A stretch of 64,000 nucleotides of DNA from positions 1 to 64,000 of the forward strand of contig JBARBG010000133.1 in NCBI GenBank assembly GCA_049792815.1, in the 5' to 3' direction. The translations under genes and the position numbers were made by a program. Source of the stretch: DAIDKA01 sp049792815. Lineage in GTDB: Bacteria; Pseudomonadota; Gammaproteobacteria; Steroidobacterales; Steroidobacteraceae. Below the pieces are notes generated by a model. It had not been told where the DNA came from, did not search any database, and worked only from the letters and a program-made list of their open reading frames with translations. Shown here piece by piece: positions 1-8,365 of this stretch (position 1 is its first letter; each line of letters starts with the position of its first letter).

Positions 1-1010
1 CGCGTGTAGTCGCTGCGCGCCAGCATGCCCGCCGCCGCCGCCCCGGGCGCGAACGCCGCCATGCGGTTGCGCAACCGGTCCAGGGCCAGCAGCCGCGGGA
101 AGAACATGGCCGCGTTGTCACTGCGAAATGGCCAGGCGATGATCCCGGCCAGAACATCCTGCGGCTGGGTCCACAGCTGCGGCGGATCCACGATCTGCAG
201 CGCGCGGCGCTCACGGCAGAAGCGCGCGGCCACCAGCAGCGTGCTCATGCCCAGATCCTGATCGCGCGTCAGCGGCGGGATGTAGAGCAGGTCGAAGGCC
301 AGGTCGGGCCCCAGGGCAAAGATCCCGGTGCGACGTGGCAGCGAGCCGATGATGTCGTAGTCCGACAGTGGCCCACCGTCATCGCCATCGGCATTGACGC
401 CGACATAGCCGATCACCACTCCCGTCGGCCCCACGCCGGTGAGATCCGGACGCTGCTGCGGCACCGCGCCGCTGACCCGAGCCAGGGTGGAGGCTTGCAG
501 GACATCGGCCACGAAGCGCGCACTGCCCGGCTCCATGGACAGATTGCGCAAGATCTCCTGCTCCTGCACTCGCTCTGAGCCCGGCTGGGAGAGTCGCTGC
601 ACGATGAGGTTGAAACGGTCGTCCGCGCCGATGCCGTCGTAGTCGACGGCAGCGCGCAGGTACTCGCGCGATCCGGGATTGACCGCTGTGAGGTGCAGGG
701 CGCCGGCGCCGGCCGGCAGCCGCAGCGTCGAGCCGTGTGCGCCGTTGATGGCGCGCACGATGATGGCTTCGCGGCCACCGTTTTCGAAATACTGTTCGAC
801 CGCGTAGGAGAGCGGAGAAGGCTGCCACAGGCCGCCGAAGATCTGCTGATAGTCGGTGAAATTGCGGATCCGTACCGGCTTGGCTACCGGACCCTTCAGA
901 GTGCGGCCGACGAAGGCGGTTATGCCTGCGGGAACACGCTCAATGGCGCGCCCGGGCCCGAGAACGATCTTTGGATCGGCTTCTGAAACTCCGTGCACGG
1001 CCACCCGCAC
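1..1010 (-). CDS. Contractile tail sheath protein, 3' part beyond the window
   Basis: About 336 codons are visible, reading leftward and open to the first base, so the C-terminus is missing. The N-terminal part has the hallmark of contractile-phage and contractile injection system sheaths: an AGITAFVGRTLKGPV segment, then FTDYQQIFGGLW and YAVEQYFENGGREAIIVR, followed by a beta-rich insertion domain. The last visible residues (AAAAGMLARSDYTR) correspond to the conserved stretch before the sheath C-terminal domain. The protein forms the contracting outer tube of phage tails, tailocins or extracellular injection systems. The usual PGVYVEE-like N-terminal arm is not recognisable. The start is uncertain: GTG at 1010 or GTG at 1004, the latter better spaced from a GAGGTG sequence. 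Phage tail, tailocin or injection system cannot be told apart from this fragment. Confidence 0.85.
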   Translation of the reverse strand, partial: MRVAVHGVSEADPKIVLGPGRAIERVPAGITAFVGRTLKGPVAKPVRIRNFTDYQQIFGGLWQPSPLSYAVEQYFENGGREAIIVRAINGAHGSTLRLPAGAGALHLTAVNPGSREYLRAAVDYDGIGADDRFNLIVQRLSQPGSERVQEQEILRNLSMEPGSARFVADVLQASTLARVSGAVPQQRPDLTGVGPTGVVIGYVGVNADGDDGGPLSDYDIIGSLPRRTGIFALGPDLAFDLLYIPPLTRDQDLGMSTLLVAARFCRERRALQIVDPPQLWTQPQDVLAGIIAWPFRSDNAAMFFPRLLALDRLRNRMAAFAPGAAAAGMLARSDYT

Positions 1011-1027
1011 CTCACGCGACCGGCGCA

Positions 1028-1036
1028 ACTCTAACA
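1028..1036 (-). promoter_or_regulatory. Extended -10 element before the sheath gene
   Basis: On the minus strand this reads TGT-TAGAGT, an extended -10 box, 17 bases before the GTG at 1010. No convincing -35 box is seen. It would let the sheath gene start its own transcript just after the L,D-transpeptidase gene. Prediction only. Confidence 0.35.
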
Positions 1037-1059
1037 GGTTTCGGCAGCAGCGCGGGCCT

Positions 1060-2280
1060 TCAACCCCCGGTCTTGTGGCTGCCGGGCGCCGGTACCAGGT
1101 GATCCTGCGGATCCGCTTCGCCCATCATCTGGTCGAAGGTCTTCTCATCCATCGGCAGATCCGACTTGCCGTCCCAGGAAGCGCCCGCCGGCAGCTGGTT
1201 CGCAACCCTCGTGGCACTGGCCAGCACCTTGTCCACGCTGGCGTCGGTGAGCGTCACCGGCACGATCAGCCCGCGCGGCGCATGCGCCAGCTGCGTAACC
1301 AGTTGCCAATCGACCGTCTCGCCGCGGGCCTTCAGTTCCTTCTGCACGGGCCTGGTCAGCGAACGGGACAGGAGTGCCTGCTGGGCCTTCTTCCAGTCGC
1401 GCCGGTCATCCTCGAGTGATCCGAATGACTGCATGACCAGCTGGCCCTGGTCCCAGCCGAACACATAGGGCTGGTTCACGACATGTACCTGGGTGCCGAT
1501 AGGCACCTTGTCGAAGAGTTCATCGATGTCTTCCGGGAACAGGCGGATGCAGCCATGGCTGGAGCGCAGCCCGACCCCGGCCGGTTTGTTGGTGCCGTGG
1601 ATCAGGTACCCCGCCCAGGTCAGGTAGAACGCCCGATTGCCCAGGGGATTTTCCGGTCCCGGGCCGACTACCGCAGGCAGGTCATCCCCGTTTTCCTTGT
1701 GTTCCTTGATGACCGAGATCGGCGGATGCCAGGTGGGATCCTTCTGACGCCGCACTATCCTGGTGGTGCCTTCCGGAGTCTCCCAGCCGATCTTGCCGAT
1801 GCCGATGGGGTGGGTGAAGACCACCTGGGTTTCCCCGGGCTTGTGCGGCGGAAAGTAGAACAGGCGCATGGCCGCGATGTTGATCACGATCCCGTCGTGC
1901 GGGGCATCCGGCAGCACGAAGCGCGTCGGCAGCACGAGGGTGCGGCCGACACCCGGCAGCCATGGGTCCACGCCCGGATTGGCGCGCAGCACTTCCTCGT
2001 AGCCCAGGTTGAAGCGGCGCGCGATGTCGGTAAGAGTGTCGTCCTTGCCGACCGTGGTCTCCTGCAGATCGCCAATGACGTTCTGCTGGGCGTCGGCCAG
2101 GTCGAACTGAGAGGTTTCCTGGGGCGCCGGAAGCGCAGGCGCGGGCGGAGGCGCAACGACCACGGGCGCCGCGGGCGGCTTGTGCGTATTCCAGGGGGCG
2201 CCGACCAGCGAACAGGCGGCCAGCAACGAGAGGGGCAGAATCGCGGCTATGACGCGAAATGGCGACAATAGAGGTGTCAT
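1060..2280 (-). CDS. L,D-transpeptidase lipoprotein (LysM + YkuD)
   Basis: A 406-residue periplasmic enzyme of the YbiS/YcfS/ErfK type, which links murein stem peptides (3-3 cross-links) or attaches a lipoprotein to murein. The start at 2280 gives a lipoprotein signal with lipobox LAAC (Cys23); a longer upstream reading has no such signal. A proline/alanine-rich linker (about 34-56) precedes a LysM-like domain (about 76-118) and the YkuD catalytic domain (about 127-280) with HGTNKPAGVG and SHGCIRL; Cys244 is the predicted nucleophile. A C-terminal tail of about 120 residues follows. The stop lies about 50 bases before the sheath gene on the same strand, so cotranscription is possible. Confidence 0.93.
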   Translation of the reverse strand: MTPLLSPFRVIAAILPLSLLAACSLVGAPWNTHKPPAAPVVVAPPPAPALPAPQETSQFDLADAQQNVIGDLQETTVGKDDTLTDIARRFNLGYEEVLRANPGVDPWLPGVGRTLVLPTRFVLPDAPHDGIVINIAAMRLFYFPPHKPGETQVVFTHPIGIGKIGWETPEGTTRIVRRQKDPTWHPPISVIKEHKENGDDLPAVVGPGPENPLGNRAFYLTWAGYLIHGTNKPAGVGLRSSHGCIRLFPEDIDELFDKVPIGTQVHVVNQPYVFGWDQGQLVMQSFGSLEDDRRDWKKAQQALLSRSLTRPVQKELKARGETVDWQLVTQLAHAPRGLIVPVTLTDASVDKVLASATRVANQLPAGASWDGKSDLPMDEKTFDQMMGEADPQDHLVPAPGSHKTGG

Positions 2281-2289
2281 GGTCCGGCG

Positions 2290-2298
2290 ATTATGACA
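2290..2298 (-). promoter_or_regulatory. Extended -10 (TGT-CATAAT) of the L,D-transpeptidase gene
   Basis: The hexamer CATAAT lies 9 bases before the ATG at 2280 with a TGN extension and no Shine-Dalgarno between. It fits the short-spaced, possibly leaderless promoter pattern seen elsewhere in this window. Confidence 0.4.
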
Positions 2299-2324
2299 CC
2301 ACCGTGGTCTACACCAAAAAAAAT

Positions 2325-2347
2325 GCCCCGGGAATAATACCCGGGGC
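2325..2347 (-). terminator. Rho-independent terminator of the 72-codon gene
   Basis: GCCCCGGG and CCCGGGGC form a perfect 8-bp stem with a 7-base loop. On the minus strand it is followed by a run of T (A-run at 2316-2323 on the plus strand). It ends the transcript of the small gene at 2402-2620 and separates it from the L,D-transpeptidase promoter. Confidence 0.85.
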
Positions 2348-2401
2348 CGAGAATGCGGACTTTCAATGAAGGGAAGGAAGTCCGCTAGGGGATATGAGTG
2401 C

Positions 2402-2620
2402 TCAGTGCAGACGGGCCCAATGCAGGATGCGGATGTCGTCGCTCGTGAGATCAAAACTCTGCGCGAGCAATGAGCGCAATTCACGTGTACCGGCGGTCTG
2501 CTCCAGCGCATGCCGCAGTTCAACCACACCACTCCACTCGCTGGACTCACTGCCGGCTTCCACCGTCGCGAGCGCCTGCTGATCTGCCGTTACGAAGTGT
2601 GTGTAGTACTTTGCGGCCAT
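2402..2620 (-). CDS. Small hypothetical protein (72 aa)
   Basis: I do not recognise a family. The 72-residue product is soluble and mixed-charge, with no signal peptide or membrane segment; it starts MAAKYYTHFVTADQQ and ends ILHWARLH. Support for a real gene comes from its surroundings: an intrinsic terminator 55 bases downstream in the right orientation, a TAACCT hexamer 7 bases before the ATG, and placement as a divergent partner of greB. TTGAACC occurs twice before the start, flanking that hexamer. Confidence 0.55.
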   Translation of the reverse strand: MAAKYYTHFVTADQQALATVEAGSESSEWSGVVELRHALEQTAGTRELRSLLAQSFDLTSDDIRILHWARLH

Positions 2621-2627
2621 GGTTCAA

Positions 2628-2633
2628 AGGTTA
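2628..2633 (-). promoter_or_regulatory. -10-like hexamer TAACCT, 7 bases before the start at 2620
   Basis: Minus-strand TAACCT sits between two copies of TTGAACC, the second directly abutting the ATG. No Shine-Dalgarno is present. A transcript started here would be leaderless or nearly so. Confidence 0.35.
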
Positions 2634-2726
2634 GGTTCAACGCGGTCCGGGCGCCGTGAAACGCTCCACAGATCCATTAGCTTTGGACCTGGTGGATATC
2701 AAACATAACGCGGAGAGTCGCCGCTG

Positions 2727-3236
2727 ATGGGTCGCTACCGGGCACCACAGATACCTGGTTCACAGTTCATCACGCCCGAAGGCCTCGCACGGCTGCGCGC
2801 CGAGCTGGATACCTTGTGGCGCACGGAACGTCCGCGGGTGACGCAGGCCGTACAGGAGGCCGCGGCCCAGGGGGATCGCTCGGAAAATGCCGAATACACC
2901 TACGGCAAGCGCCGGCTGCGGGAGATCGACCGGCGCGTGCGCTTCCTGCGGCAGCGGCTCGACGGCATGACGGTGGTCGACAGTGCGCCAACGGATGTCA
3001 CACGGGTGTTCTTCGGCGCCTGGGTGACGCTGGAGCGCGAGGCTGCAGCGCAGGTTCGCTACCGCATCGTGGGTCCCGATGAGACCGATGCGGCGTTGAA
3101 CTACATCAGCATGGATTCGCCGCTGGGGCGTGCGCTGCTGGGCAAGGCGCTCGCAAGCGAGGTGCTGGTGGCACTGCCCTCGGGCAGTACCACCTTCACG
3201 ATTGTCGCGGTGGAATACCCGGCGACTACCAGATGA
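2727..3236 (+). CDS. greB: Transcription elongation factor GreB
   Basis: A 169-residue GreA/GreB family factor that enters the RNA polymerase secondary channel and stimulates cleavage of backtracked RNA. The N-terminal coiled coil carries the acidic tip region GDRSENAEY and continues with YGKRRLREIDRRVRFL; the YGKRRLREID form is characteristic of GreB rather than GreA. A C-terminal FKBP-like domain follows. GGAGAG upstream of the ATG is a plausible Shine-Dalgarno. The last 11 bases overlap the convergent homospermidine synthase gene. Confidence 0.93.
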   Translation: MGRYRAPQIPGSQFITPEGLARLRAELDTLWRTERPRVTQAVQEAAAQGDRSENAEYTYGKRRLREIDRRVRFLRQRLDGMTVVDSAPTDVTRVFFGAWVTLEREAAAQVRYRIVGPDETDAALNYISMDSPLGRALLGKALASEVLVALPSGSTTFTIVAVEYPATTR

Positions 3237-4647
3237 CGCGGACGGTCTTGAACTGCCAGGGATCGGTCTTGTCGATGTCCTCGGGGAACAATCGCTCCCG
3301 ATCCGTGAGCGGCGTCCAGTCGGTGTAGGCGCCGATGACCTTGCCCCAGTAGGGCTGGCTGATCTGGATGTTGCGGCGGAAATCGATTTCGTCAGGTTCG
3401 ACGAGGCCGCAGTTCGGGTTTTCCATGGCCCACACCATTCCCGACAGACACGCCGCGGTCACCTGCAGGCTGGTCGCGTTGTTGTACGGCGCCAGCGCCC
3501 GAGCTTCCGCGATGGTCAGCTGTGAACCGTACCAGTAGGCGTTCTTCTTGTGTCCCGCGAGCAGCACGCCCAGTTCATCGCGGCCGCTGAGCACGTCCTC
3601 GCAGATGATCCGTTTCTTCTCCTGGACCATGAAGTTGCGTCCGGCAAACTCGTGCATCGAGGCAATCGCCGCATCACAGGGGTGATACGCATAGTGCGCC
3701 GTGGGCCGATACACGACATTGCTGCCTTCGCGCACCGTCAGGAAATCGGCGATCGAGATCGCCTCCGAGTGGGTGATGCAGAAGCCGTGGAAATGTCCCG
3801 CCAGAGGGGTCCAGGTGCGAACGCGCGTGGCGGCGCCCGGCTGCGTCAGGTAGATCGCCGCGCCGTTGCCGAAATCATGGCGCTTGCCATCGCGCGGGAA
3901 ATTGCGTTCGTGGCTGCCCCAGCCCAGCTCCGCCGGCTGCGCACCCTCGCTGACAAAGCCATCCACCGACCAGGTGTTCACGAATTCGCCCAGCTGCTTG
4001 GCCTTGGCGGATACCTGGGTATCGCGCTCGGCGATATGAATGACGCGGATGCCCAGCCGTTGGGCGAGCGCAGCCCAGTCCTCCCGCGAGCTCGGGTCGC
4101 CGGCATCAACGGCGGTATCGGCGGCGATGTTCAGGAGGCCCTGCTTGACCAGGTGCGAGACCATGCCCGGGTTGGCGCCGTGCGTGACCACCGCGGTCGG
4201 GGCGCGCGCGTTGCCGGCACGCAGCGCGAGCGCCTCCTCGCGCAGGGCATAATTGGTGCGGCGCGCCGCGCTCAGGGTGGGATCGGTATAACCGCCTGCC
4301 CAGGGCTCGACGCAGGTATCCAGGTACATCGCGCCCTTCTCCCAGCAGAAGCGGATCAGAGCGACGCTTGAGACATCAACCGAGACGTTCAGCAGGAAAT
4401 CGCCCCGGCCCACCAGCGGCGAGAGGATGCGCCGGTAGTTGTCGCGGGTCAGCGCCTCGTTGACGCGCTTGATACCGAAATGCTCGGCCTCGGCACTGCC
4501 CGAATCATCGGCAGTGACGATGCTGATGCGATCCGGCGAGATACCGATGTGCCGCAAGATCAGCGGCAATACTCCCTGGCCAATGCTGCCGAAGCCGACG
4601 AGGACGATGCGGCCGGGAAAATCGATATGTACCGGATGTTTTGTCAT
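3226..4647 (-). CDS. hss: Homospermidine synthase
   Basis: A 473-residue NAD-dependent enzyme of the saccharopine dehydrogenase-like fold that joins two putrescines (or putrescine and spermidine) into sym-homospermidine. The N-terminal Rossmann motif VLVGFGSIGQG is clear, and the length and the conserved GSHERNFPRDG and ACLSGMVWAMENP segments fit the bacterial family. The start lies 2 bases after the stop of the GST gene, so the two form an operon. With speA nearby the block could run from arginine via agmatine and putrescine to homospermidine. The 3' end overlaps greB tail to tail by 11 bases. Confidence 0.93.
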   Translation of the reverse strand: MTKHPVHIDFPGRIVLVGFGSIGQGVLPLILRHIGISPDRISIVTADDSGSAEAEHFGIKRVNEALTRDNYRRILSPLVGRGDFLLNVSVDVSSVALIRFCWEKGAMYLDTCVEPWAGGYTDPTLSAARRTNYALREEALALRAGNARAPTAVVTHGANPGMVSHLVKQGLLNIAADTAVDAGDPSSREDWAALAQRLGIRVIHIAERDTQVSAKAKQLGEFVNTWSVDGFVSEGAQPAELGWGSHERNFPRDGKRHDFGNGAAIYLTQPGAATRVRTWTPLAGHFHGFCITHSEAISIADFLTVREGSNVVYRPTAHYAYHPCDAAIASMHEFAGRNFMVQEKKRIICEDVLSGRDELGVLLAGHKKNAYWYGSQLTIAEARALAPYNNATSLQVTAACLSGMVWAMENPNCGLVEPDEIDFRRNIQISQPYWGKVIGAYTDWTPLTDRERLFPEDIDKTDPWQFKTVRVIW

Positions 4648-4649
4648 GA

Positions 4650-5309
4650 TTACCGCCAGTGTGGTGGAAAAGTACGCTCGTACCCAGGCAGGGCCGCGAC
4701 GCGGCCGATCCAGCGCTCCAGTGCCGGATAATTTGCCGCCAAGGGCAGGAAGCGCGAGGACAGCGCTCGGGCCGCGGGCTTGTCCAGGGCACGCAGCAGC
4801 AGCTGCAGCGCCGGGAATATCACAATGTCGGCGGCGGAGAACTGTTCTCCCACCACCCAGTTCGAGCGCGACAGCCGCCGCTCGATGGAACGCGCCTCAC
4901 TGGCGACGACGTGCATGGAGTCCGCCAGGGCATCGATGTGCTCCTGCGCCTCGCCGTCGAAGACGGCACGCACGATCTTCATCAGATGCTCTTCGACGTA
5001 CGCCTGGTATTCACAGATCACGCGCATGATCACGCCGGCCTCCTCCGGGGAGCGGCCGAAAATGGGCGGGTCCGGATATTTGAGATCCAGATAGTACAAC
5101 ACCGCCAGGGACTCGAAGACCACATAGTCACCGTCCTTGAGGATGGGCACGCGGCCACGGAAGTTCAGCGCCAGAATCTGGGGCGATTTGTGCTCCTGCC
5201 GCGAGAACTGCAGCTGATGACCGGTATAGGCCAGCCGCTTGTACTCCAGCGCGAGCAATACGCGCCAGGAATACGGGCTGCCGCTGCCCCAGTAGACTTC
5301 AATCGCCAT
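4650..5309 (-). CDS. Glutathione S-transferase family protein
   Basis: A 219-residue cytosolic GST. The N-terminal thioredoxin-like domain (1-80) has the start of the fold (EVYWGSGSPYSWRVLLALEYK), the cis-proline segment GRVPIL and the glutathione-binding FESLAVLYYL. An all-alpha C-terminal domain includes the N-capping motif region FSAADIVIFPAL. The substrate is unknown. It is the first gene of a two-gene operon with hss, 2 bases apart. Whether it acts on polyamine conjugates or is only cotranscribed cannot be told from the sequence. Confidence 0.9.
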   Translation of the reverse strand: MAIEVYWGSGSPYSWRVLLALEYKRLAYTGHQLQFSRQEHKSPQILALNFRGRVPILKDGDYVVFESLAVLYYLDLKYPDPPIFGRSPEEAGVIMRVICEYQAYVEEHLMKIVRAVFDGEAQEHIDALADSMHVVASEARSIERRLSRSNWVVGEQFSAADIVIFPALQLLLRALDKPAARALSSRFLPLAANYPALERWIGRVAALPGYERTFPPHWR

Positions 5310-5384
5310 ATACTTGAATCACAAGGCTGTCGGGATGATTGTACCGACAAGTCAGGCGCGCCACACTGCATCGGAAAATGAGTA

Positions 5385-6248
5385 TTGGAATCACCTTCGC
5401 ATCTGATTGAACCGGCCGCGCTGGCCGCGGTCCTCGCAGCGCCGGGAGTGAGCCAGACGATCGTCGTGGACTGTCGCCACGATCTGCTGCATTCGGACCG
5501 GGGGCGCCAGGAGTTTGCGCAGGCGCATATCCCCGGCGCGCTGTTCGCCCATCTGGATCGCGACCTTTCCAGTCCTGTGACGGCGCAGTCCGGACGCCAT
5601 CCCCTGCCCGACCCAGCGACTCTCGCCGCGTTTCTGGGCAGCGCAGGAATCGATGACGCCACCCAGGTCGTGGCCTACGACCAGGACAAATCGATGTACG
5701 CGGCGCGCCTGTGGTGGCTGCTGCGCTGGCTCGGCCACGAGCGGGTGTCGGTACTGAATGGCGGACTGGCCGCGTGGCGGGCGGCGGGGCTGCCGCTGCA
5801 GGCCAAGGTGACGACGCGCGAGCCACGCCAGTTCATCGCGCGCCCGGCGCGGGTTCAGCCCATCACCACCGCGCAGCTGCAGCGCGAACTTTCATCCGGG
5901 CAGATCCTGTTGCTGGATGCGCGCGGCGCCGACCGGTTCGCCGGCGAGAACGAGACCATCGATCCGGTAGCCGGCCATGTGCCCGGCGCGCGCAACCAGC
6001 CCTGTGTCCTGAACCTTGAGAATGACGGCCGCCTGCGCCCGGCCGCTGCGCTGGGCGCGATGTGGCGCACGGTGCTCGGCGCGACCCCGCCGGCGCAGGT
6101 GGTTGCCATGTGCGGCTCGGGCGTGACCGCCTGCCACAATCTGCTGGCGCTGGAGTTGGCGGGCCTGCCCGGGGCCCGCCTGTACGCCGGATCCTTCAGC
6201 GAATGGATCCGCGATCCGAAGCGCAAGGTCGCGACCGGACCTGCATGA
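5385..6248 (+). CDS. 3-mercaptopyruvate/thiosulfate sulfurtransferase (double rhodanese)
   Basis: A 287-residue protein with two rhodanese domains. The C-terminal domain carries the loop CGSGVTA with the persulfide-forming Cys243; this loop is typical of 3-mercaptopyruvate sulfurtransferase (SseA), whereas thiosulfate-specific enzymes usually have CRKGVTA. The N-terminal domain is the usual inactive one. The best start is TTG at 5385, because an in-frame stop lies two codons upstream and the nearby ATG at 5378 is out of frame. It is divergent from the GST-hss operon. Confidence 0.88.
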   Translation: MESPSHLIEPAALAAVLAAPGVSQTIVVDCRHDLLHSDRGRQEFAQAHIPGALFAHLDRDLSSPVTAQSGRHPLPDPATLAAFLGSAGIDDATQVVAYDQDKSMYAARLWWLLRWLGHERVSVLNGGLAAWRAAGLPLQAKVTTREPRQFIARPARVQPITTAQLQRELSSGQILLLDARGADRFAGENETIDPVAGHVPGARNQPCVLNLENDGRLRPAAALGAMWRTVLGATPPAQVVAMCGSGVTACHNLLALELAGLPGARLYAGSFSEWIRDPKRKVATGPA

Positions 6249-6278
6249 CATGACAGTCATCCGGCTGACGCGCTTTTT

Positions 6279-6287
6279 TGCTATGGT
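6279..6287 (+). promoter_or_regulatory. Extended -10 (TGC-TATGGT) of speA
   Basis: An extended -10 box 12 bases before the speA ATG, preceded by a T6 run. The expected transcription start lies about 5 bases before the ATG, leaving almost no room for a Shine-Dalgarno. Upstream at 6250-6260 is a small palindrome, ATGAC-A-GTCAT. Confidence 0.4.
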
Positions 6288-6299
6288 CCGCGCTCGCAG

Positions 6300-8258
6300 A
6301 TGAACGGAACAAGCCAAAAGGGTCCCGGTCAGGCGTGGACCACGGAAGACTCACTGGACCTCTACCACGTGAATGCGTGGGGCAAGGGCTATTTCTCCAT
6401 CAATGATGCGGGACACGTCATCGTGCGCCCGGATACCCAGCCAGGCGGTCAGACCATCGACCTGTTCGAGGTCGTCGAAGGCCTCAAGGCGCGCGATCTG
6501 ACGACGCCGGTGGTGGTGCGGCTCTCGGATATCCTCGCCAATCGACTGCGCAGCCTGCATTCCGCCTTCGCGCAGGCCATTGCCGAAAACGACTACGGCA
6601 ACAAATACGCCGCCGTATACCCCATCAAGGTCAATCAGCAGCGCCTGGTCGTTGAGGAGGTCTACCGCTACGGGCGTGAATTCGGCTTTGGCCTGGAGGT
6701 TGGATCCAAGCCCGAACTGCTGGCGGTGATGGCGATGACCGAGAGTGCGCCGGACCGTCTCATCGTCTGCAACGGCTTCAAGGACCACAGCTATCTCGAG
6801 GCTGTCGTGCTTGCGACCAAGCTTGGTCGCCTGATCATTCCGGTCATCGAGAACTTCGAGGAACTGGACACCCAGCTCACCCTCGCGGCCAACTACCAGG
6901 TACGGCCGCGGCTCGGGGTGCGCGTCAAGCTGTCGAGCGAAGGCTCCGGGCGCTGGCGCGACAGCAACGGCGCGCGGAGCAAGTTCGGCCTGTTCGTCAC
7001 CGAGATCCTCGACCTTTTCAAGGTTCTGAAGGATCGCGACATGCTCGACTGCCTGCAGCTCGTGCACTGCCATCCGGGCAGCCAGCTGCAGGACATCCGC
7101 CGCGTCAAGGAATCCATCACTGAACTGGCGCATGTGTACGCGGAGCTGCGCATCATGGGCGCGGGACTGCAGTACATCGATGTCGGCGGTGGACTGGGTG
7201 TTGACTACGACGGCAGCGGCACCAACTTCGCCTCATCGATGAACTACACACTCAACGAGTACGCGAGCGATGTGGTCTACCGGATCGCAAGCGTCTGCAA
7301 CGCCCGTGAAATCCCCCACCCCATGATCGTCAGCGAATCAGGGCGCGCCATCGCCGCGTATCACAGCATCCTGATCTTCAACACGCTCGGCTCCTCGGCT
7401 CTGGATCGCTTTCGGGTCACCGGCCGCGAGTCCGACGACTACCCCGGCGATGAAGAGCTGCCGCAGCCGGTCCAGGATCTGTTTGTCGCCTACCGTGCCG
7501 TCAACGAACGGCGGCTGGTGGAGTGCTATCACGACGCCCAGACGGCGCGCGAGCAGGCGCTGCAGATGTTCAACCTGGGACTTCTGTCGCTGCAGTTCCG
7601 GGCGCTCGCCGAGCGCTTGTACTGGGCCACCTGTGCCCGCATCCGCGATGCCTGCCGGCGCCTCGAGGACAGCCCCGAGGAACTCGCAGATCTGGAGTCC
7701 ATCCTCTCGGATACCTACTTTTGCAATTTCTCGGTCTTCCAGTCACTGCCGGACAGCTGGGCGATCGATCAGCTGTTCCCGATCATGCCCATCCACCGCC
7801 TCAACGAGCAGCCGACCCGTATCGGCGTGCTCGCGGACATCACCTGTGACTCGGACGGCAAGATCGACCGCTTCGTCAGCCACCGTGAGATCAAGCGCAC
7901 CCTGGAGCTGCACGAGCTGCAACCTGGGCAGGAGTACTACCTGGCAGCCTTCCTGGTCGGCGCCTATCAGGAGACTCTCGGGGACCTGCACAATCTGTTC
8001 GGCGACACCCACGTCGTGCACATCCGCCTGCTCGAGGAGGGTGGCTGGTGGATCGAGGAGGTCGTCAAGGGCGACACCGCCAACAAGGTCCTGGAGTACA
8101 TGGAGTACGACGTGGCGGAGCTGTATCCGGCGCTGTCACGGGACTGCGAGCGCGCGGTACGCGACGGGCGCATGACCCTCGCCGAGAGTCAGCAGGTGAA
8201 ACGCTTCTATGAAGGCGAGCTCAATGGCTACGCCTATCTGGAGCCTCCCGGCAGCTGA
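6300..8258 (+). CDS. speA: Biosynthetic arginine decarboxylase
   Basis: A 652-residue PLP enzyme of fold type III that converts arginine to agmatine, the first step of the agmatine route to putrescine. The barrel domain contains YPIKVNQQ with the PLP-binding Lys110, the conserved EVGSKPEL and the phosphate-binding VGGGLGVDYDGS. Length and the C-terminal extension match bacterial SpeA. The gene is monocistronic by spacing. It stands close to homospermidine synthase and probably supplies its substrate pathway, although no agmatinase or agmatine deiminase is visible in the window. Confidence 0.96.
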   Translation: MNGTSQKGPGQAWTTEDSLDLYHVNAWGKGYFSINDAGHVIVRPDTQPGGQTIDLFEVVEGLKARDLTTPVVVRLSDILANRLRSLHSAFAQAIAENDYGNKYAAVYPIKVNQQRLVVEEVYRYGREFGFGLEVGSKPELLAVMAMTESAPDRLIVCNGFKDHSYLEAVVLATKLGRLIIPVIENFEELDTQLTLAANYQVRPRLGVRVKLSSEGSGRWRDSNGARSKFGLFVTEILDLFKVLKDRDMLDCLQLVHCHPGSQLQDIRRVKESITELAHVYAELRIMGAGLQYIDVGGGLGVDYDGSGTNFASSMNYTLNEYASDVVYRIASVCNAREIPHPMIVSESGRAIAAYHSILIFNTLGSSALDRFRVTGRESDDYPGDEELPQPVQDLFVAYRAVNERRLVECYHDAQTAREQALQMFNLGLLSLQFRALAERLYWATCARIRDACRRLEDSPEELADLESILSDTYFCNFSVFQSLPDSWAIDQLFPIMPIHRLNEQPTRIGVLADITCDSDGKIDRFVSHREIKRTLELHELQPGQEYYLAAFLVGAYQETLGDLHNLFGDTHVVHIRLLEEGGWWIEEVVKGDTANKVLEYMEYDVAELYPALSRDCERAVRDGRMTLAESQQVKRFYEGELNGYAYLEPPGS

Positions 8259-8261
8259 GCG

Positions 8262-8283
8262 GCGCAGCCCCATTGGGGTGCGC
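8262..8283 (+). terminator. Possible terminator hairpin after speA
   Basis: GCGCA-G-CCCC pairs with GGGG-TGCGC around a 3-base loop with one bulged G, directly after the speA stop. The following bases are only weakly T-rich, so this may be a weak or Rho-assisted terminator. Confidence 0.45.
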
Positions 8284-8365
8284 ATTTCCCGCGTTTTCGG
8301 CCTGATTGCTTCCCCCAAACGCCGGGAGTAGCATCTTTTTCGATCCAGGTGTGTGAGAGAACCGG

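Noticed and set aside
1060..2550. A longer L,D-transpeptidase starting at 2550
   Set aside because: The extra 90 residues cross the intrinsic terminator and overlap the small gene at 2402-2620. The lipoprotein signal begins at the internal ATG at 2280.
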